Positions 7,386 through 16,518 of a stretch of 42,900 nucleotides of DNA are shown here, one piece after another. The translations under genes and the position numbers were made by a program. Positions within the stretch are counted from its first letter, which is position 1. Each line of letters opens with the position of its first letter. The notes below the pieces were generated by a model. It saw nothing but the letters and a program-made list of their open reading frames with translations, made no database searches and was not told the origin of the DNA. The DNA is taken from assembly GCA_902584805.1 (NCBI GenBank), contig CACIBE010000010.1:1-42900 (forward strand), given 5' to 3'. The DNA comes from an uncultured Alphaproteobacteria bacterium (GTDB lineage Bacteria; Pseudomonadota; Alphaproteobacteria; HIMB59; GCA-002718135).

Positions 7386-9655
7386 GCGAGTTCTTTTTTA
7401 ACTTCTTGCTTATTTGAAAATTCAAAACTAATTTTTTTATCCTTGCATGTTATTTCTACGTGACCACCCTTAGACAATTTTCCAAAAATTAGTTCTTCAG
7501 CCATAGGTTTTTTAACTTTTTCTTGTATTACTCTTCCCAATTCTCTTGCGCCATAAACCTCATCATAACCTTCTTCAGCTAAAAACTCTTTTGCTTCTTT
7601 ATTGATCGATAATGAAACTCCTTTATCTTCGAGTTGAGCTTCAATTTCTATAATAAATTTATCTACTATCGAAAGTACAATATTTTTAGATAAATGATTA
7701 AAATGAATAATTGAATCTATACGATTTCTAAATTCTGGTGAAAAAATTCTATTTATTGCATCGCTACTATCATCGTTAGATCTTTTTGCATTAAAGCCAA
7801 TTTTGTTTTTAGATACATCAATTGCACCAGCATTAGTTGTCATAATTAATATAACATTTCTAAAATCTATCGTCTTACCATTGTGATCGGTTAGTTTTCC
7901 ATAATCCATAACTTGCAAAAGAATATTAAATAAATCATAGTGAGCTTTTTCAATTTCATCCAATAACAATACACAATGAGGATTTTGATCGACTCCATCA
8001 GTTAATAATCCACCTTGATCAAAACCTACGTAACCAGGAGGGGCTCCAATAAGTCTGCTCACTGTATGACGCTCCATATATTCTGACATATCAAATCTAA
8101 GAAGTTTAATACCAAGTGTATTACTTAATTGTTTAGCTACCTCAGTTTTCCCTACGCCTGTAGGCCCAGAAAATAAATAGGAGCCAATTGGTTTACCATC
8201 TTCTCTTAGTCCTGCTCTTGCTAACTTAATGGAAGATGATAATTCTTCGATGGCTTTGTCTTGACCAAAGACGAAATTTTTCAAATCTCTTTCTAAATTT
8301 TTTAAACTGTTCTTATCACTTTGATTAACAGATTTTGTTGGAATTCTTGCCATTAAAGCAACTACTGCTTCAATATCTTTGGAAAGAATAATTTTTTTTC
8401 TCTTTTCTTCTGGTAATAAATATTGAGATGCTCCTGCTTCATCGATGACATCAATAGCTTTATCTGGAAGCTTTCTATCACCTATATATTTATTAGATAA
8501 CTCAACTGCACTAATAATTGCTTCCGGTGAATATTTAATATTATGGTGTTCTTCATAGTACGTTTTTAAACCCTCAAGAATTTTTACAGTCTCATCTTTC
8601 GATGGTTCCTTAACATCAATTTTTTGAAACCTTCTTACTAAAGCTCTATCTTTCTCAAAATAATTTTTAAATTCCTTATACGTTGTTGATCCAATACATT
8701 TAAGAGTACCATTTCCTAGAGAAGGTTTTAATAAATTACTAGCATCCATTGAGCCTCCACTCGTTGCTCCTGCTCCAATAACTGTATGGATTTCATCAAT
8801 AAATAGAACGGCTTTATCTTTCTTTTGTAATTCTTTAAGAACAGCTTTTAATCTTTCTTCAAAATCACCTCTGTATCTTGTGCCTGCTAGTAATGCGCCC
8901 ATATCTAAAGAATAAATTACAGCGTCCTCCATAATTTTAGGTACTTTTTTTTCTGTAATTCTTTTTGCTAAACCTTCAGCAATTGCTGTTTTTCCAACAC
9001 CAGGGTCTCCGACAAATAAAGGATTGTTTTTTTGTCTTCTGCATAAAATTTGAATTGTTCTATCTAATTCTTTGCTTCTACCAATGAGCTTATCAATTTT
9101 ACCATCTTTTGATTTTTCATTAAGATTTATACAAAATTGACCTAAAGCACTTTTCGGTTTTTGTTGTGTATTATTATCATTTGTTTGACTATCTACAAAT
9201 TCTTCATTTTCAAAACTTTCGTTAGCTTTTGAAATACCATGTGAAATATATTGAACCGCATCTAATCTACTCATATTTTGTTGATGGAGAAAATATACAG
9301 CATGACTTTCTTTCTCAGAAAATAAAGCTACAATCATGTTAGCTCCTGTAACACTCTCTCTTCCACTCGATTGCACGTGTATAGCAGCTCTTTGTAAAAC
9401 TCTTTGGAAACCATTTGTTAATTTTGGCTCGCCTGTAAAATTTTCTTTAAGATTTTCTAAATCATTAATGATAAATTTTTCAACATTTTCTTTTAAATTT
9501 GAAATATCAACTGCACATGCTTTAAGTACACTTATCGCATCTTGATCTTCTAAAAGAGAATATAAAAGATGTTCTAGAGTGACATACTCATGCTTATAGT
9601 TAGTTGCTAATTGATATGCTTCTCTTAATGTTTTTTCTAAATTTTGTGACAGCAT
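7382..9655 (-). CDS. clpA: ATP-dependent Clp protease ATP-binding subunit ClpA
   Basis: A 757-residue AAA+ unfoldase that feeds substrates to ClpP and takes N-end-rule substrates from ClpS. Order of domains: N-terminal Clp repeat domain (about 1-150, with EHLLYSLL), an acidic/polar linker rich in N and Q, first AAA module with GDPGVGKT and LFIDEIHTVIGAGA, then a second module with GPTGVGKT, LLLDEIEKAH and GARELGRVI in the C-terminal small domain. Length matches E. coli ClpA (758) and there is no ClpB-type middle coiled coil. The frame opens at 9676, but the ATG at 9655 ([10 protein letters not shown]) is preferred: it matches family starts and forms a TAATG junction with the clpS stop, implying coupled translation. 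Confidence 0.96.
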   Translation of the reverse strand: MLSQNLEKTLREAYQLATNYKHEYVTLEHLLYSLLEDQDAISVLKACAVDISNLKENVEKFIINDLENLKENFTGEPKLTNGFQRVLQRAAIHVQSSGRESVTGANMIVALFSEKESHAVYFLHQQNMSRLDAVQYISHGISKANESFENEEFVDSQTNDNNTQQKPKSALGQFCINLNEKSKDGKIDKLIGRSKELDRTIQILCRRQKNNPLFVGDPGVGKTAIAEGLAKRITEKKVPKIMEDAVIYSLDMGALLAGTRYRGDFEERLKAVLKELQKKDKAVLFIDEIHTVIGAGATSGGSMDASNLLKPSLGNGTLKCIGSTTYKEFKNYFEKDRALVRRFQKIDVKEPSKDETVKILEGLKTYYEEHHNIKYSPEAIISAVELSNKYIGDRKLPDKAIDVIDEAGASQYLLPEEKRKKIILSKDIEAVVALMARIPTKSVNQSDKNSLKNLERDLKNFVFGQDKAIEELSSSIKLARAGLREDGKPIGSYLFSGPTGVGKTEVAKQLSNTLGIKLLRFDMSEYMERHTVSRLIGAPPGYVGFDQGGLLTDGVDQNPHCVLLLDEIEKAHYDLFNILLQVMDYGKLTDHNGKTIDFRNVILIMTTNAGAIDVSKNKIGFNAKRSNDDSSDAINRIFSPEFRNRIDSIIHFNHLSKNIVLSIVDKFIIEIEAQLEDKGVSLSINKEAKEFLAEEGYDEVYGARELGRVIQEKVKKPMAEELIFGKLSKGGHVEITCKDKKISFEFSNKQEVKKELA

Positions 9656-9987
9656 TAACTTTTTTCCATTGTACATTGTAAAGGATGTTCATTTTTTTTT
9701 GCCATATCCATTACCGATTTACATTTAGACTCCGCTACCTCATACGTAAATGTTCCACACACTCCAATACCATTTTTATGAACATGTAGCATAATTTGTG
9801 TTGCCTCTTCTTGTTTTTTATTAAATATTTTTTCTAAAACCATCACAACAAATTCCATTGGAGTATAATCATCATTTAATAATAAGACATTATACATAGA
9901 AGGTTTTTTTGTTTTTGGTTTAGTATCTAATAATAGACCTCTTTGAAAATCCTCATTATTATTGTTATTTTGATCTTCATTTGCCAT
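9655..9987 (-). CDS. clpS: ATP-dependent Clp protease adaptor ClpS
   Basis: A 110-residue adaptor that delivers proteins with destabilising N-termini to ClpAP. After a flexible Asn-rich N-terminus (about 1-25) comes the ClpS core: [17 protein letters not shown], with the N-D-D and M residues that shape the N-degron pocket, then [17 protein letters not shown] and [20 protein letters not shown]. It is immediately upstream of clpA on the same strand and shares one base with it (TAATG), the standard clpS-clpA arrangement. The start is separated by 83 bases from the divergent D,D-carboxypeptidase gene, so this gap must hold promoters for both directions. Confidence 0.95.
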   Translation of the reverse strand: MANEDQNNNNNEDFQRGLLLDTKPKTKKPSMYNVLLLNDDYTPMEFVVMVLEKIFNKKQEEATQIMLHVHKNGIGVCGTFTYEVAESKCKSVMDMAKKNEHPLQCTMEKS

Positions 9988-10070
9988 ATTTATTAAATAA
10001 TATGTTTTGAAATATTTTAAAGTATTTTTATGTTTGAAAGCATCGAAAATCTTATGTTAAGCAAAGAAAA

Positions 10071-11174
10071 ATGAAAAAAAATTTATTATTAATCATAATT
10101 TTAAATAGTTTTTTCATATTAAGTTTTTCATCAAATATATTTGCCAAAAAAGCAGCTATAGTGATCGATTTTGATACTGAAGAAGTTTTATTTGAGGTCA
10201 ATGCTGATACTAGAAATTATCCAGCATCCCTTACAAAAATAATGACTTTATACATTGTATTTGATTATATAAAAAAAGGAAATCTAAGCTACGAAAGTCA
10301 ATTGAGTGTATCAAGCGTTGCAGCATCAAGATCACCAAGCAAGTTATATTTAGAAGAAGGTTCAAGTATTAAAGTAAGAGATGCAGTTAATGCGCTTATA
10401 ATTAAATCAGCAAATGATGTGGCTACAGTAGTAGCAGAAAATATTTCTGGTAATGAGAAAGAATTTGCAAAACTTATGACAAGCTATGCAAAAAAGCTAG
10501 GTATGAAAAACACAACATTTAAAAACGCATCTGGTCTTCCTAATAGAGCTCAATTAACAACTGCAAGAGATATTTCAAAACTATGTCATAAGCTTATTAC
10601 AAATTTTCCAAATGAATATAAATTGTTCAGTAATACAAAGTTTTCTTACAAAGGTAAAACTTACAAAACTCATAATAAATTAATGTTAAGTTATGAAGGT
10701 GCAGATGGAATTAAAACAGGGTATATAAAGGCATCTGGTTTTCAATTAGCTTTTTCCGCTGTAAGAGACAATAAAAGACTAATCGGTATTATCTTTGGAG
10801 GCGATACTGGCAATCAAAGAAATAAATCTCTTAAAATTATTATGGATAAAGAATTTGCTGAATTAAATATAAAAACAAATGATAATAAAAAAGAAATTGT
10901 TAAAAAGGAAGCAGAAGTAAAAAAGGTTAAAAAAAATAATTATTCAATAGTTGTTGGAACATTTAAATATAGAAATAACGCTGAAAAACAAATTAAATTA
11001 ATTAAAAGTAAATATCCAGTTTCTACAAAAGATAAAATTTCAAATGTCGTTCTCATAAAAGTTAGCGGCAAACAACTTTATGAATCTAGATTTGAAAATT
11101 TTTCTAAAAAAGAAGCGTATACAGCTTGTGAAAGACTAAAAAAATATAACCGTGATTGTTTTGTTAGGCTGTAA
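10071..11174 (+). CDS. D-alanyl-D-alanine carboxypeptidase (S11) with SPOR domain
   Basis: A 367-residue penicillin-binding protein of the DacA/PBP5 class that trims the terminal D-alanine of peptidoglycan stems. A signal peptide covers roughly residues 1-25 (KKNLLLIIILNSFFILSF, cleavage near IFA-KK). The three active-site motifs are S53-L-T-K56, S113-A-N115 and K215-T-G217. After the catalytic domain a lysine-rich linker (about 270-288) leads to a C-terminal SPOR domain (about 289-367, beginning NNYSIVVGTFKYR), which binds glycan strands stripped of stem peptides at division sites. The SPOR replaces the amphipathic membrane anchor of E. coli PBP5. The 3' end overlaps the convergent phosphohexomutase gene by 11 bases. 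Confidence 0.93.
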   Translation: MKKNLLLIIILNSFFILSFSSNIFAKKAAIVIDFDTEEVLFEVNADTRNYPASLTKIMTLYIVFDYIKKGNLSYESQLSVSSVAASRSPSKLYLEEGSSIKVRDAVNALIIKSANDVATVVAENISGNEKEFAKLMTSYAKKLGMKNTTFKNASGLPNRAQLTTARDISKLCHKLITNFPNEYKLFSNTKFSYKGKTYKTHNKLMLSYEGADGIKTGYIKASGFQLAFSAVRDNKRLIGIIFGGDTGNQRNKSLKIIMDKEFAELNIKTNDNKKEIVKKEAEVKKVKKNNYSIVVGTFKYRNNAEKQIKLIKSKYPVSTKDKISNVVLIKVSGKQLYESRFENFSKKEAYTACERLKKYNRDCFVRL

Positions 11175-12579
11175 ACTTATAATTTACACCGCTTAGAGAT
11201 AACTGATTTTCGATAATTGCTATTAAAGACGTAAGACCTTCTTGAGAAGTAGACTCTGCTCTACAAGTTAGTTGGTTTTGGGTATTACTAGCTCTCATTA
11301 GAAACCATCCATCATCATTTTCGACTCTTATACCGTCAATATCTATTATTTTACCTTCTGTATTTATTATTCTTTCTTTTATTTCTTCAATTATTAAAAA
11401 TTTTTTTGTTTCATCTACATCAAACCTTGTTTCTGGCGTTGAATAAGTTTTAGGATATATATTAATTAACTCATTCAAGGATTTTTCTTGATTACATAAT
11501 ATTCGCAATAAGCGTAATGCAACATACATTGCATCATCATAACCATAAAAATCATCAGCATAACATACATGACCACTCATTTCTCCTGATAAAGGCGATT
11601 TTAATTCTTTCATTTTTTCTTTTATTGGAGAATGTCCCGTTTTCGACATAATAGGATCGCAATTAAGTTTTTTTGCTTCATCAAAAAAAACTTTACTACA
11701 TTTAACATCCATAATTATTTTTGGGTTATCGTATAAGTTAGCAATTTCTGTGCATAGTAATAACATGTACTGATCTGCCCAAACTAAATTCCCTAAGTTG
11801 TCTACAACACCCAAACGATCTCCATCTCCATCAAAAGCTAGACCTATGTCACAACTGTTATCTTTGACTGACTTTATTAATTGCTCCATATTTTTTGGAA
11901 CAGTTGGATCTGGATGATGATTAGGGAAATTTCCATCAACTTCTTCATTAATTAATATATTTTCTGAATTATTTAAATTGTTTGTAACTTCTTTAATGAC
12001 AGCTCCCATCGCACCATTACCAATATCCCAAGCAATTTTTATTTTTTTATTGAGATTAATATTTTGTAATAATCTTTTGGTATATTCAATTTTAATATCT
12101 TGATTAATGATCTCACCTTCGATTAATTTTAAATCATTTTGATCAATTAATTTTTGAAGGCTTTGAATGTCTTCGGCATAAAAAGAATGCTTATTTAAAA
12201 CCATTTTAAAGCCATTGTATTCTGAGGGATTATGAGAGCCTGTTACCATAATAGCAGCATCTGCATTAAGATAGTAATGAGCAAAGTAAGTCATAGGTGT
12301 CGGCCCCATACCAATATTAATTACTTTAGCACCTGAATCTTTTAAACCTTCACATAGTGCTTTATGTAAATCTGGTGAGGTTAATCTTCCATCGTAACCT
12401 GTAGCAATTATGTTAGATTTTAATCGATTAATTACTGTGTAGGCAAATGTTCTCCCAATAGTATATGCGGTGTTTTGATTGATATTGTTACCAACTACAC
12501 CTCGGATATCATACTCTCTTAAAACTTCATGATCGAAATTCTCAATTTCCAATTTATTTACCTGTTCCATAGTATTCAT
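11164..12579 (-). CDS. Phosphomannomutase/phosphoglucomutase (AlgC/ManB type)
   Basis: A 471-residue alpha-D-phosphohexomutase that interconverts hexose 6- and 1-phosphates for sugar-nucleotide synthesis. Features in order: REYDIRG at 21-27; the phosphoserine loop TGSHNP at 113-118 with catalytic S115 (variant of the more common TASHNP); the metal-binding loop DGDGDR at 250-255; the sugar-specificity loop GEMSGH at 332-337, typical of dual PMM/PGM enzymes; and the phosphate-binding RASNTQ at 429-434. The start is uncertain by three residues: the ATG at 12570 (MEQVNK) is a good alternative. It overlaps the end of the upstream ugd gene by 17-26 bases, so both products probably act together, supplying glucose-1-phosphate toward UDP-glucose and UDP-glucuronate. 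Confidence 0.92.
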   Translation of the reverse strand: MNTMEQVNKLEIENFDHEVLREYDIRGVVGNNINQNTAYTIGRTFAYTVINRLKSNIIATGYDGRLTSPDLHKALCEGLKDSGAKVINIGMGPTPMTYFAHYYLNADAAIMVTGSHNPSEYNGFKMVLNKHSFYAEDIQSLQKLIDQNDLKLIEGEIINQDIKIEYTKRLLQNINLNKKIKIAWDIGNGAMGAVIKEVTNNLNNSENILINEEVDGNFPNHHPDPTVPKNMEQLIKSVKDNSCDIGLAFDGDGDRLGVVDNLGNLVWADQYMLLLCTEIANLYDNPKIIMDVKCSKVFFDEAKKLNCDPIMSKTGHSPIKEKMKELKSPLSGEMSGHVCYADDFYGYDDAMYVALRLLRILCNQEKSLNELINIYPKTYSTPETRFDVDETKKFLIIEEIKERIINTEGKIIDIDGIRVENDDGWFLMRASNTQNQLTCRAESTSQEGLTSLIAIIENQLSLSGVNYKFTA

Positions 12580-13849
12580 ATCCCATTTCTTTTAAATTTT
12601 CTGGAATATAAATATTTCTTAGATCAAAAATAATTTTTTCTTTTAATAATTTGGATATTTTTTCAAAATTTAATGCTCTGAATTCATTCCATTCTGTTCC
12701 AATAATTATTGCAGAAGACCCTTCACAAGCTTCGTATGCAGAGTTAAATAAGATAAGATTAGAATTCTCTTTTTTAGCATTATCCATTGCTTCAGGATCA
12801 TAACATTGAACTTTAATTCCTTTTTCAAAAATTGTTGATGCAATTTTCATCGATGTAGAATCCCTTACGTCATCTGTATTAGGTTTAAAGCTTAGACCAA
12901 GAAAAGTAACTGTAGAATTATTTTTTATTTTTGAAATAATTTTATTTGAAATTTTATTTATACGATCTTGATTTGATTTATTTACGGCGTTAATTATTGA
13001 TAGATCAATATTTTTCTTTTTAGCTGTTGAAGCAAAAGCTTTGACATCCTTTGGAAAACACGAGCCGCCAAACCCAGGTCCTGCATTTAAAAATTTAGAT
13101 CCAATTCTTTTATCTATACCCATTCCACGTGCTACTTGCTGAACATCAGCTCCCACTACTTCACATAAGTCAGCAACTTCATTAATGAAAGCAATTTTTG
13201 TTGCAAGAAAACTATTGGATGCATATTTGATTATTTCAGAAGTTTCTATTGATGTAGCTATAATTGGGGTTTCTTTCAGAAATAATGGTCTATAAAGTTC
13301 TCTCATTATATTTTCAGATTTTTGATTATCTGTTCCTATCACAACTCTATCTGGCCTGATGAAATCATCAATTGCAGATCCTTCTCGCAAAAATTCAGGA
13401 TTAGAAACTACATCAAAAAATTTTTGATCAACTTTATTTGAAATAATTTTTTTTACTTCTCTTGTAGTTCCAACTGGTACTGTTGATTTAGTTACAACTA
13501 AACAATATTTTTTTATGTTTTCTGAAATTTCTTGTGCAACTTGCCATACAAAACTTAGATCAGCTTCATCCTCCAATCTTCTTGTAGGTGTTCCAACAGT
13601 TATAAATATAATATCTGTATTATCTAAATTACTTTTTACACTAGAAGCAAAGGATAATAATTTTGTTTTATTAATGTGCTTATCTAAAAGTTCATCCATT
13701 CCAGGTTCAAAAAATGGACACATACCAGATTTAAGCTTTTCGAGACGTTCATTATCTTTATCGATACATGTTACAGAGTAACCAAATTCAGCAAAACATG
13801 CTCCCGTAACTAAACCTACGTAACCAGTACCAACTATTGTAAGATTCAT
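12554..13849 (-). CDS. ugd: UDP-glucose 6-dehydrogenase
   Basis: A 431-residue NAD-dependent enzyme that oxidises UDP-glucose twice to UDP-glucuronate, a precursor for acidic surface polysaccharides and lipids. The N-terminal Rossmann motif is GTGYVG at 7-12, D30 ends the second strand (NAD preference), and K208 (EIIKYASN) and the catalytic thiol C264 (FGGSCFPKD) are in place; the C-terminal UDP-binding domain has FLGLSFKPNTDDVRDS. A GDP-mannose dehydrogenase would share these motifs, but overall length and the RPDRVVIG segment favour UDP-glucose. First gene of a two-gene operon with the phosphohexomutase, and divergent from desaturase 1 across a 111-base gap. Confidence 0.92.
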   Translation of the reverse strand: MNLTIVGTGYVGLVTGACFAEFGYSVTCIDKDNERLEKLKSGMCPFFEPGMDELLDKHINKTKLLSFASSVKSNLDNTDIIFITVGTPTRRLEDEADLSFVWQVAQEISENIKKYCLVVTKSTVPVGTTREVKKIISNKVDQKFFDVVSNPEFLREGSAIDDFIRPDRVVIGTDNQKSENIMRELYRPLFLKETPIIATSIETSEIIKYASNSFLATKIAFINEVADLCEVVGADVQQVARGMGIDKRIGSKFLNAGPGFGGSCFPKDVKAFASTAKKKNIDLSIINAVNKSNQDRINKISNKIISKIKNNSTVTFLGLSFKPNTDDVRDSTSMKIASTIFEKGIKVQCYDPEAMDNAKKENSNLILFNSAYEACEGSSAIIIGTEWNEFRALNFEKISKLLKEKIIFDLRNIYIPENLKEMGYEYYGTGK

Positions 13850-13960
13850 AAATTTTTAAAAATCATTGTCTCAATAACCTAAATATTTCGCATTTGTTAT
13901 AAAATAAATAAGAGATTTTTACTGGAAAAATATGAAATATTTATTATTTATATTCAAAAT

Positions 13961-14971
13961 ATGTCAGAGACAAAAAAAATTCAAACAGGGATAAACAATA
14001 TTTCAGAGGAATGGTTTAAGGCTAACATTGATAGAAAAACACTCAAAAACTTATCCAAAAGGTCAGATTTTGAAGGTTGGAAACATATTATTATTTATGT
14101 ACTATCATTAGGGACCCTGTGTTCATTATGCCTATATACATGGAATAGCTTATGGTTTTTACCTGTGTACCTAGCCTATTGTACGATGTGGGGTGGAGCT
14201 GATGCTATTTGGCATGAGTGTGGTCATGGAACTGCTTTCAGAAATAGAAGATTAAATAAATTCTTCTATAATATTGCTAGTTTTATGAATAATTTTGAAC
14301 CTGTTAGATGGAAGTGGAGTCACTCTCTACATCATAGCTATACTGCTTCAGTTGATCCGCATGACTACGAAGTTGATGGTAGTATTTTTGCTAAACATAC
14401 ATTTTTAAGTTTTATTTTAAATTTTATTCCTGGAATTGGTTTTTTTACAATTCATAAATCTCTTTATGTAGAAATTATTAAACATGCTTTAGGCATTAGG
14501 ACTAACGTGATGGAAGATTGCATTCCAGAAGATAAAATTAATGATTGTATAAATAGCTCTAGAATTTTTGTTCTTCTATGGATTACAATAATAGCTATCT
14601 CAATTTACTTTTCTACCTTTTTGCCAATATTTTTATTTTTAATACCAAAGTTCTTTGGCATTAATGGTATCTGGGGTGTAACACAACATATGGGTCTAAA
14701 AGAAAGCGCCAAAGATCACCGACTATCAACAAGATCAGTTAGACTTAATCCGATTTTTAGTTTTATTTATTGGAAGATGGAATACCATATTGAGCATCAT
14801 ATGTTTCCTATGATACCTTCATACAATCTTCCTAAATTATATGAAGTAATAAAGGATCAAATGCCAGAACCACAAACCCTATACCAAGCTTATAAAGAAA
14901 TTTTACCTGCAGTAATTAAAAAATCTAAAAATCCAGACTATTTTATTCCTGTTAAAGTTCCGAATAATTAA
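13961..14971 (+). CDS. Membrane fatty-acid-desaturase-family protein, copy 1
   Basis: A 336-residue integral-membrane di-iron protein of PF00487. The three histidine boxes are H85-E-C-G-H89, H121-S-L-H-H125 and H276-I-E-H-H280, with an extra conserved TQHMGLKESAKDH segment around 241-253. Hydrophobic stretches fall near 42-62, 66-82, 147-166 and 204-230. Such proteins insert double bonds or hydroxyls using O2 and an electron donor; the substrate is unknown. A paralogue with the same N-terminal EWF/KWF...LSKxSD pattern lies at 21201, and the two frame a sugar-uptake cassette. It sits 46 bases upstream of the aldehyde dehydrogenase on the same strand. The family is certain; lipid desaturation versus hydroxylation of something else is open. 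Confidence 0.87.
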   Translation: MSETKKIQTGINNISEEWFKANIDRKTLKNLSKRSDFEGWKHIIIYVLSLGTLCSLCLYTWNSLWFLPVYLAYCTMWGGADAIWHECGHGTAFRNRRLNKFFYNIASFMNNFEPVRWKWSHSLHHSYTASVDPHDYEVDGSIFAKHTFLSFILNFIPGIGFFTIHKSLYVEIIKHALGIRTNVMEDCIPEDKINDCINSSRIFVLLWITIIAISIYFSTFLPIFLFLIPKFFGINGIWGVTQHMGLKESAKDHRLSTRSVRLNPIFSFIYWKMEYHIEHHMFPMIPSYNLPKLYEVIKDQMPEPQTLYQAYKEILPAVIKKSKNPDYFIPVKVPNN

Positions 14972-15017
14972 ACTATACTTGACACATCTTCAGCTTTAGT
15001 TTTATTTATATCTTTAT

Positions 15018-16454
15018 ATGGAATTAAGAAATTTTATTGATGGTAAATTCATTGATTCACTCTCAAAGAAAAATATTCCTGTATTAAATCCGGCTAATCA
15101 AAAAATTGTTGGTAATATTGATGAAGCTTTGGATGAAGAAATAGATTTAGCTTTCAAAGCTGCAAAAAGAGCATTCGACAAAAGAATTTTAGTAGACATG
15201 GATGCAAAAGATAAATCGAATATGATGAGAGCTATTGCTCAAAAATTAAGAGAACGCAAAGAAGAAGGAGGAAAACTCCTTAGCCAAGAAAATGGCAAAA
15301 CGATTAAACAATGTATTGATGAATTTAAAGGTGCTGCCGATACTTTTGATTTTTATGCTGGGCTAACTGATAAAATAGAAAATAAACTTATACCTTCTGG
15401 ACATGATACTTTAAATTATGTTGTCCTTGAGCCTTTTGGAGTAGCTCTGCAAATTGTTCCGTGGAACTATCCTGTTTCTATTTTTTCAGGTATGGTTGCA
15501 CAAAACTGGATTGTTGGAAATACAATAGTTATCAAACCTCCTGAATTGTGTCCCATATCATCTAATTTTTATGGTCAAATTTTTAAAGATGTAGGCGTGC
15601 CAGATGGAATTATAAATATTGTTCATGGTTATGGTGAAACAACTGGAAGAAAACTGGTTCAACATCAAGGAAGTGATTATATTGTTTTTACAGGATCGCC
15701 TGAAGTTGCATCTGAAATTCTAAAAGAAACAGCAGATAGAATTATTCCTACTCATTTTGAATTAGGCGGAAAATCTGCAGCTATAATCTATCCTGATGCC
15801 GATATTGATAAAGCTGTTGATAGTACAGTTAAAGGAATTTTTAAACCTAATGCTGGTCAAATATGTGTTGCAATGTCTAGGGTAATTGTTCATCCAAAAA
15901 TAAAAGATGAATATATGACAAAGTTAGTTGCCAAAACGCAAAAACTAAAAATTGGTGCTGGGGACGAAGATGGAACTGAAGTGACACCTTTAATATCAAC
16001 TGATCAAATGCAAAGAGTCTCAAATTATGTAAAATCTGGCGTACAATCTGGTGCCACTTTAACAATAGGCGGAGATAAAGCTGAGAGAGATGATGGTAAT
16101 TTTTACCAACCAACTATTTTTGATAATGTTAAAGTTGATACAACAATTGCTCAAGAAGAAATATTTGGTCCAGTAACATCAATATTTGATTTTGAAGATG
16201 AAGAAGAAGCAATAAGTATAGCCAACTCAACTAAGTATGGTCTAGCTTCTGGAGTATTCACTTCAGATGATCAAAAAGCAAAATGGACTGCTGATAGAAT
16301 TCAAGCAGGGATAATTTGGCAAAACGATTGGTTTGTTGATGGAAATAATCTTCCAGGTGGTGGTTACAAAAGATCAGGTTATGGAAGAGATGGTGGTGTA
16401 GATGGTGTTTATAGCCATGGACAAACTAAAAGAATTAGCAAAAGATTATATTAA
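15018..16454 (+). CDS. NAD(P)-dependent aldehyde dehydrogenase
   Basis: A 478-residue ALDH-superfamily enzyme oxidising an aldehyde to its acid. Catalytic residues are in place: N150 in VPWN, K173 in IKPPE, general base E248 in FELGGKSA, and the nucleophile C283 in GQICVAMSR. The C-terminal GGGYKRSGYGRDGG block resembles the betaine-aldehyde/aminobutyraldehyde dehydrogenase branch. Substrate cannot be fixed; glycolaldehyde, lactaldehyde, an amino-aldehyde or a fatty aldehyde are all possible. Lies between desaturase 1 and the sugar ABC cassette on the same strand with short gaps (46 and 64 bases), so it may serve either. The binding-protein gene after it has its own strong ribosome-binding site. 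Confidence 0.92.
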   Translation: MELRNFIDGKFIDSLSKKNIPVLNPANQKIVGNIDEALDEEIDLAFKAAKRAFDKRILVDMDAKDKSNMMRAIAQKLRERKEEGGKLLSQENGKTIKQCIDEFKGAADTFDFYAGLTDKIENKLIPSGHDTLNYVVLEPFGVALQIVPWNYPVSIFSGMVAQNWIVGNTIVIKPPELCPISSNFYGQIFKDVGVPDGIINIVHGYGETTGRKLVQHQGSDYIVFTGSPEVASEILKETADRIIPTHFELGGKSAAIIYPDADIDKAVDSTVKGIFKPNAGQICVAMSRVIVHPKIKDEYMTKLVAKTQKLKIGAGDEDGTEVTPLISTDQMQRVSNYVKSGVQSGATLTIGGDKAERDDGNFYQPTIFDNVKVDTTIAQEEIFGPVTSIFDFEDEEEAISIANSTKYGLASGVFTSDDQKAKWTADRIQAGIIWQNDWFVDGNNLPGGGYKRSGYGRDGGVDGVYSHGQTKRISKRLY

Positions 16455-16518
16455 TTGTCTTATTGACAAGATTAAATAATTTCAGTTTAGTTACTTATTA
16501 ATTCATTAGGGAGGAAAA

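Noticed and set aside
13931..13993. Short frame starting MKYLLFIFK just before desaturase 1
   Set aside because: About 20 codons, overlaps the start of the desaturase, weak start signal. The desaturase ATG at 13961 gives the N-terminus shared with its paralogue.
16463..16491. TTGACA and a TTTAGT 17 bases downstream, before the binding-protein gene
   Set aside because: The -10 match is poor and in AT-rich DNA such pairs occur by chance, so I do not list it as a promoter.
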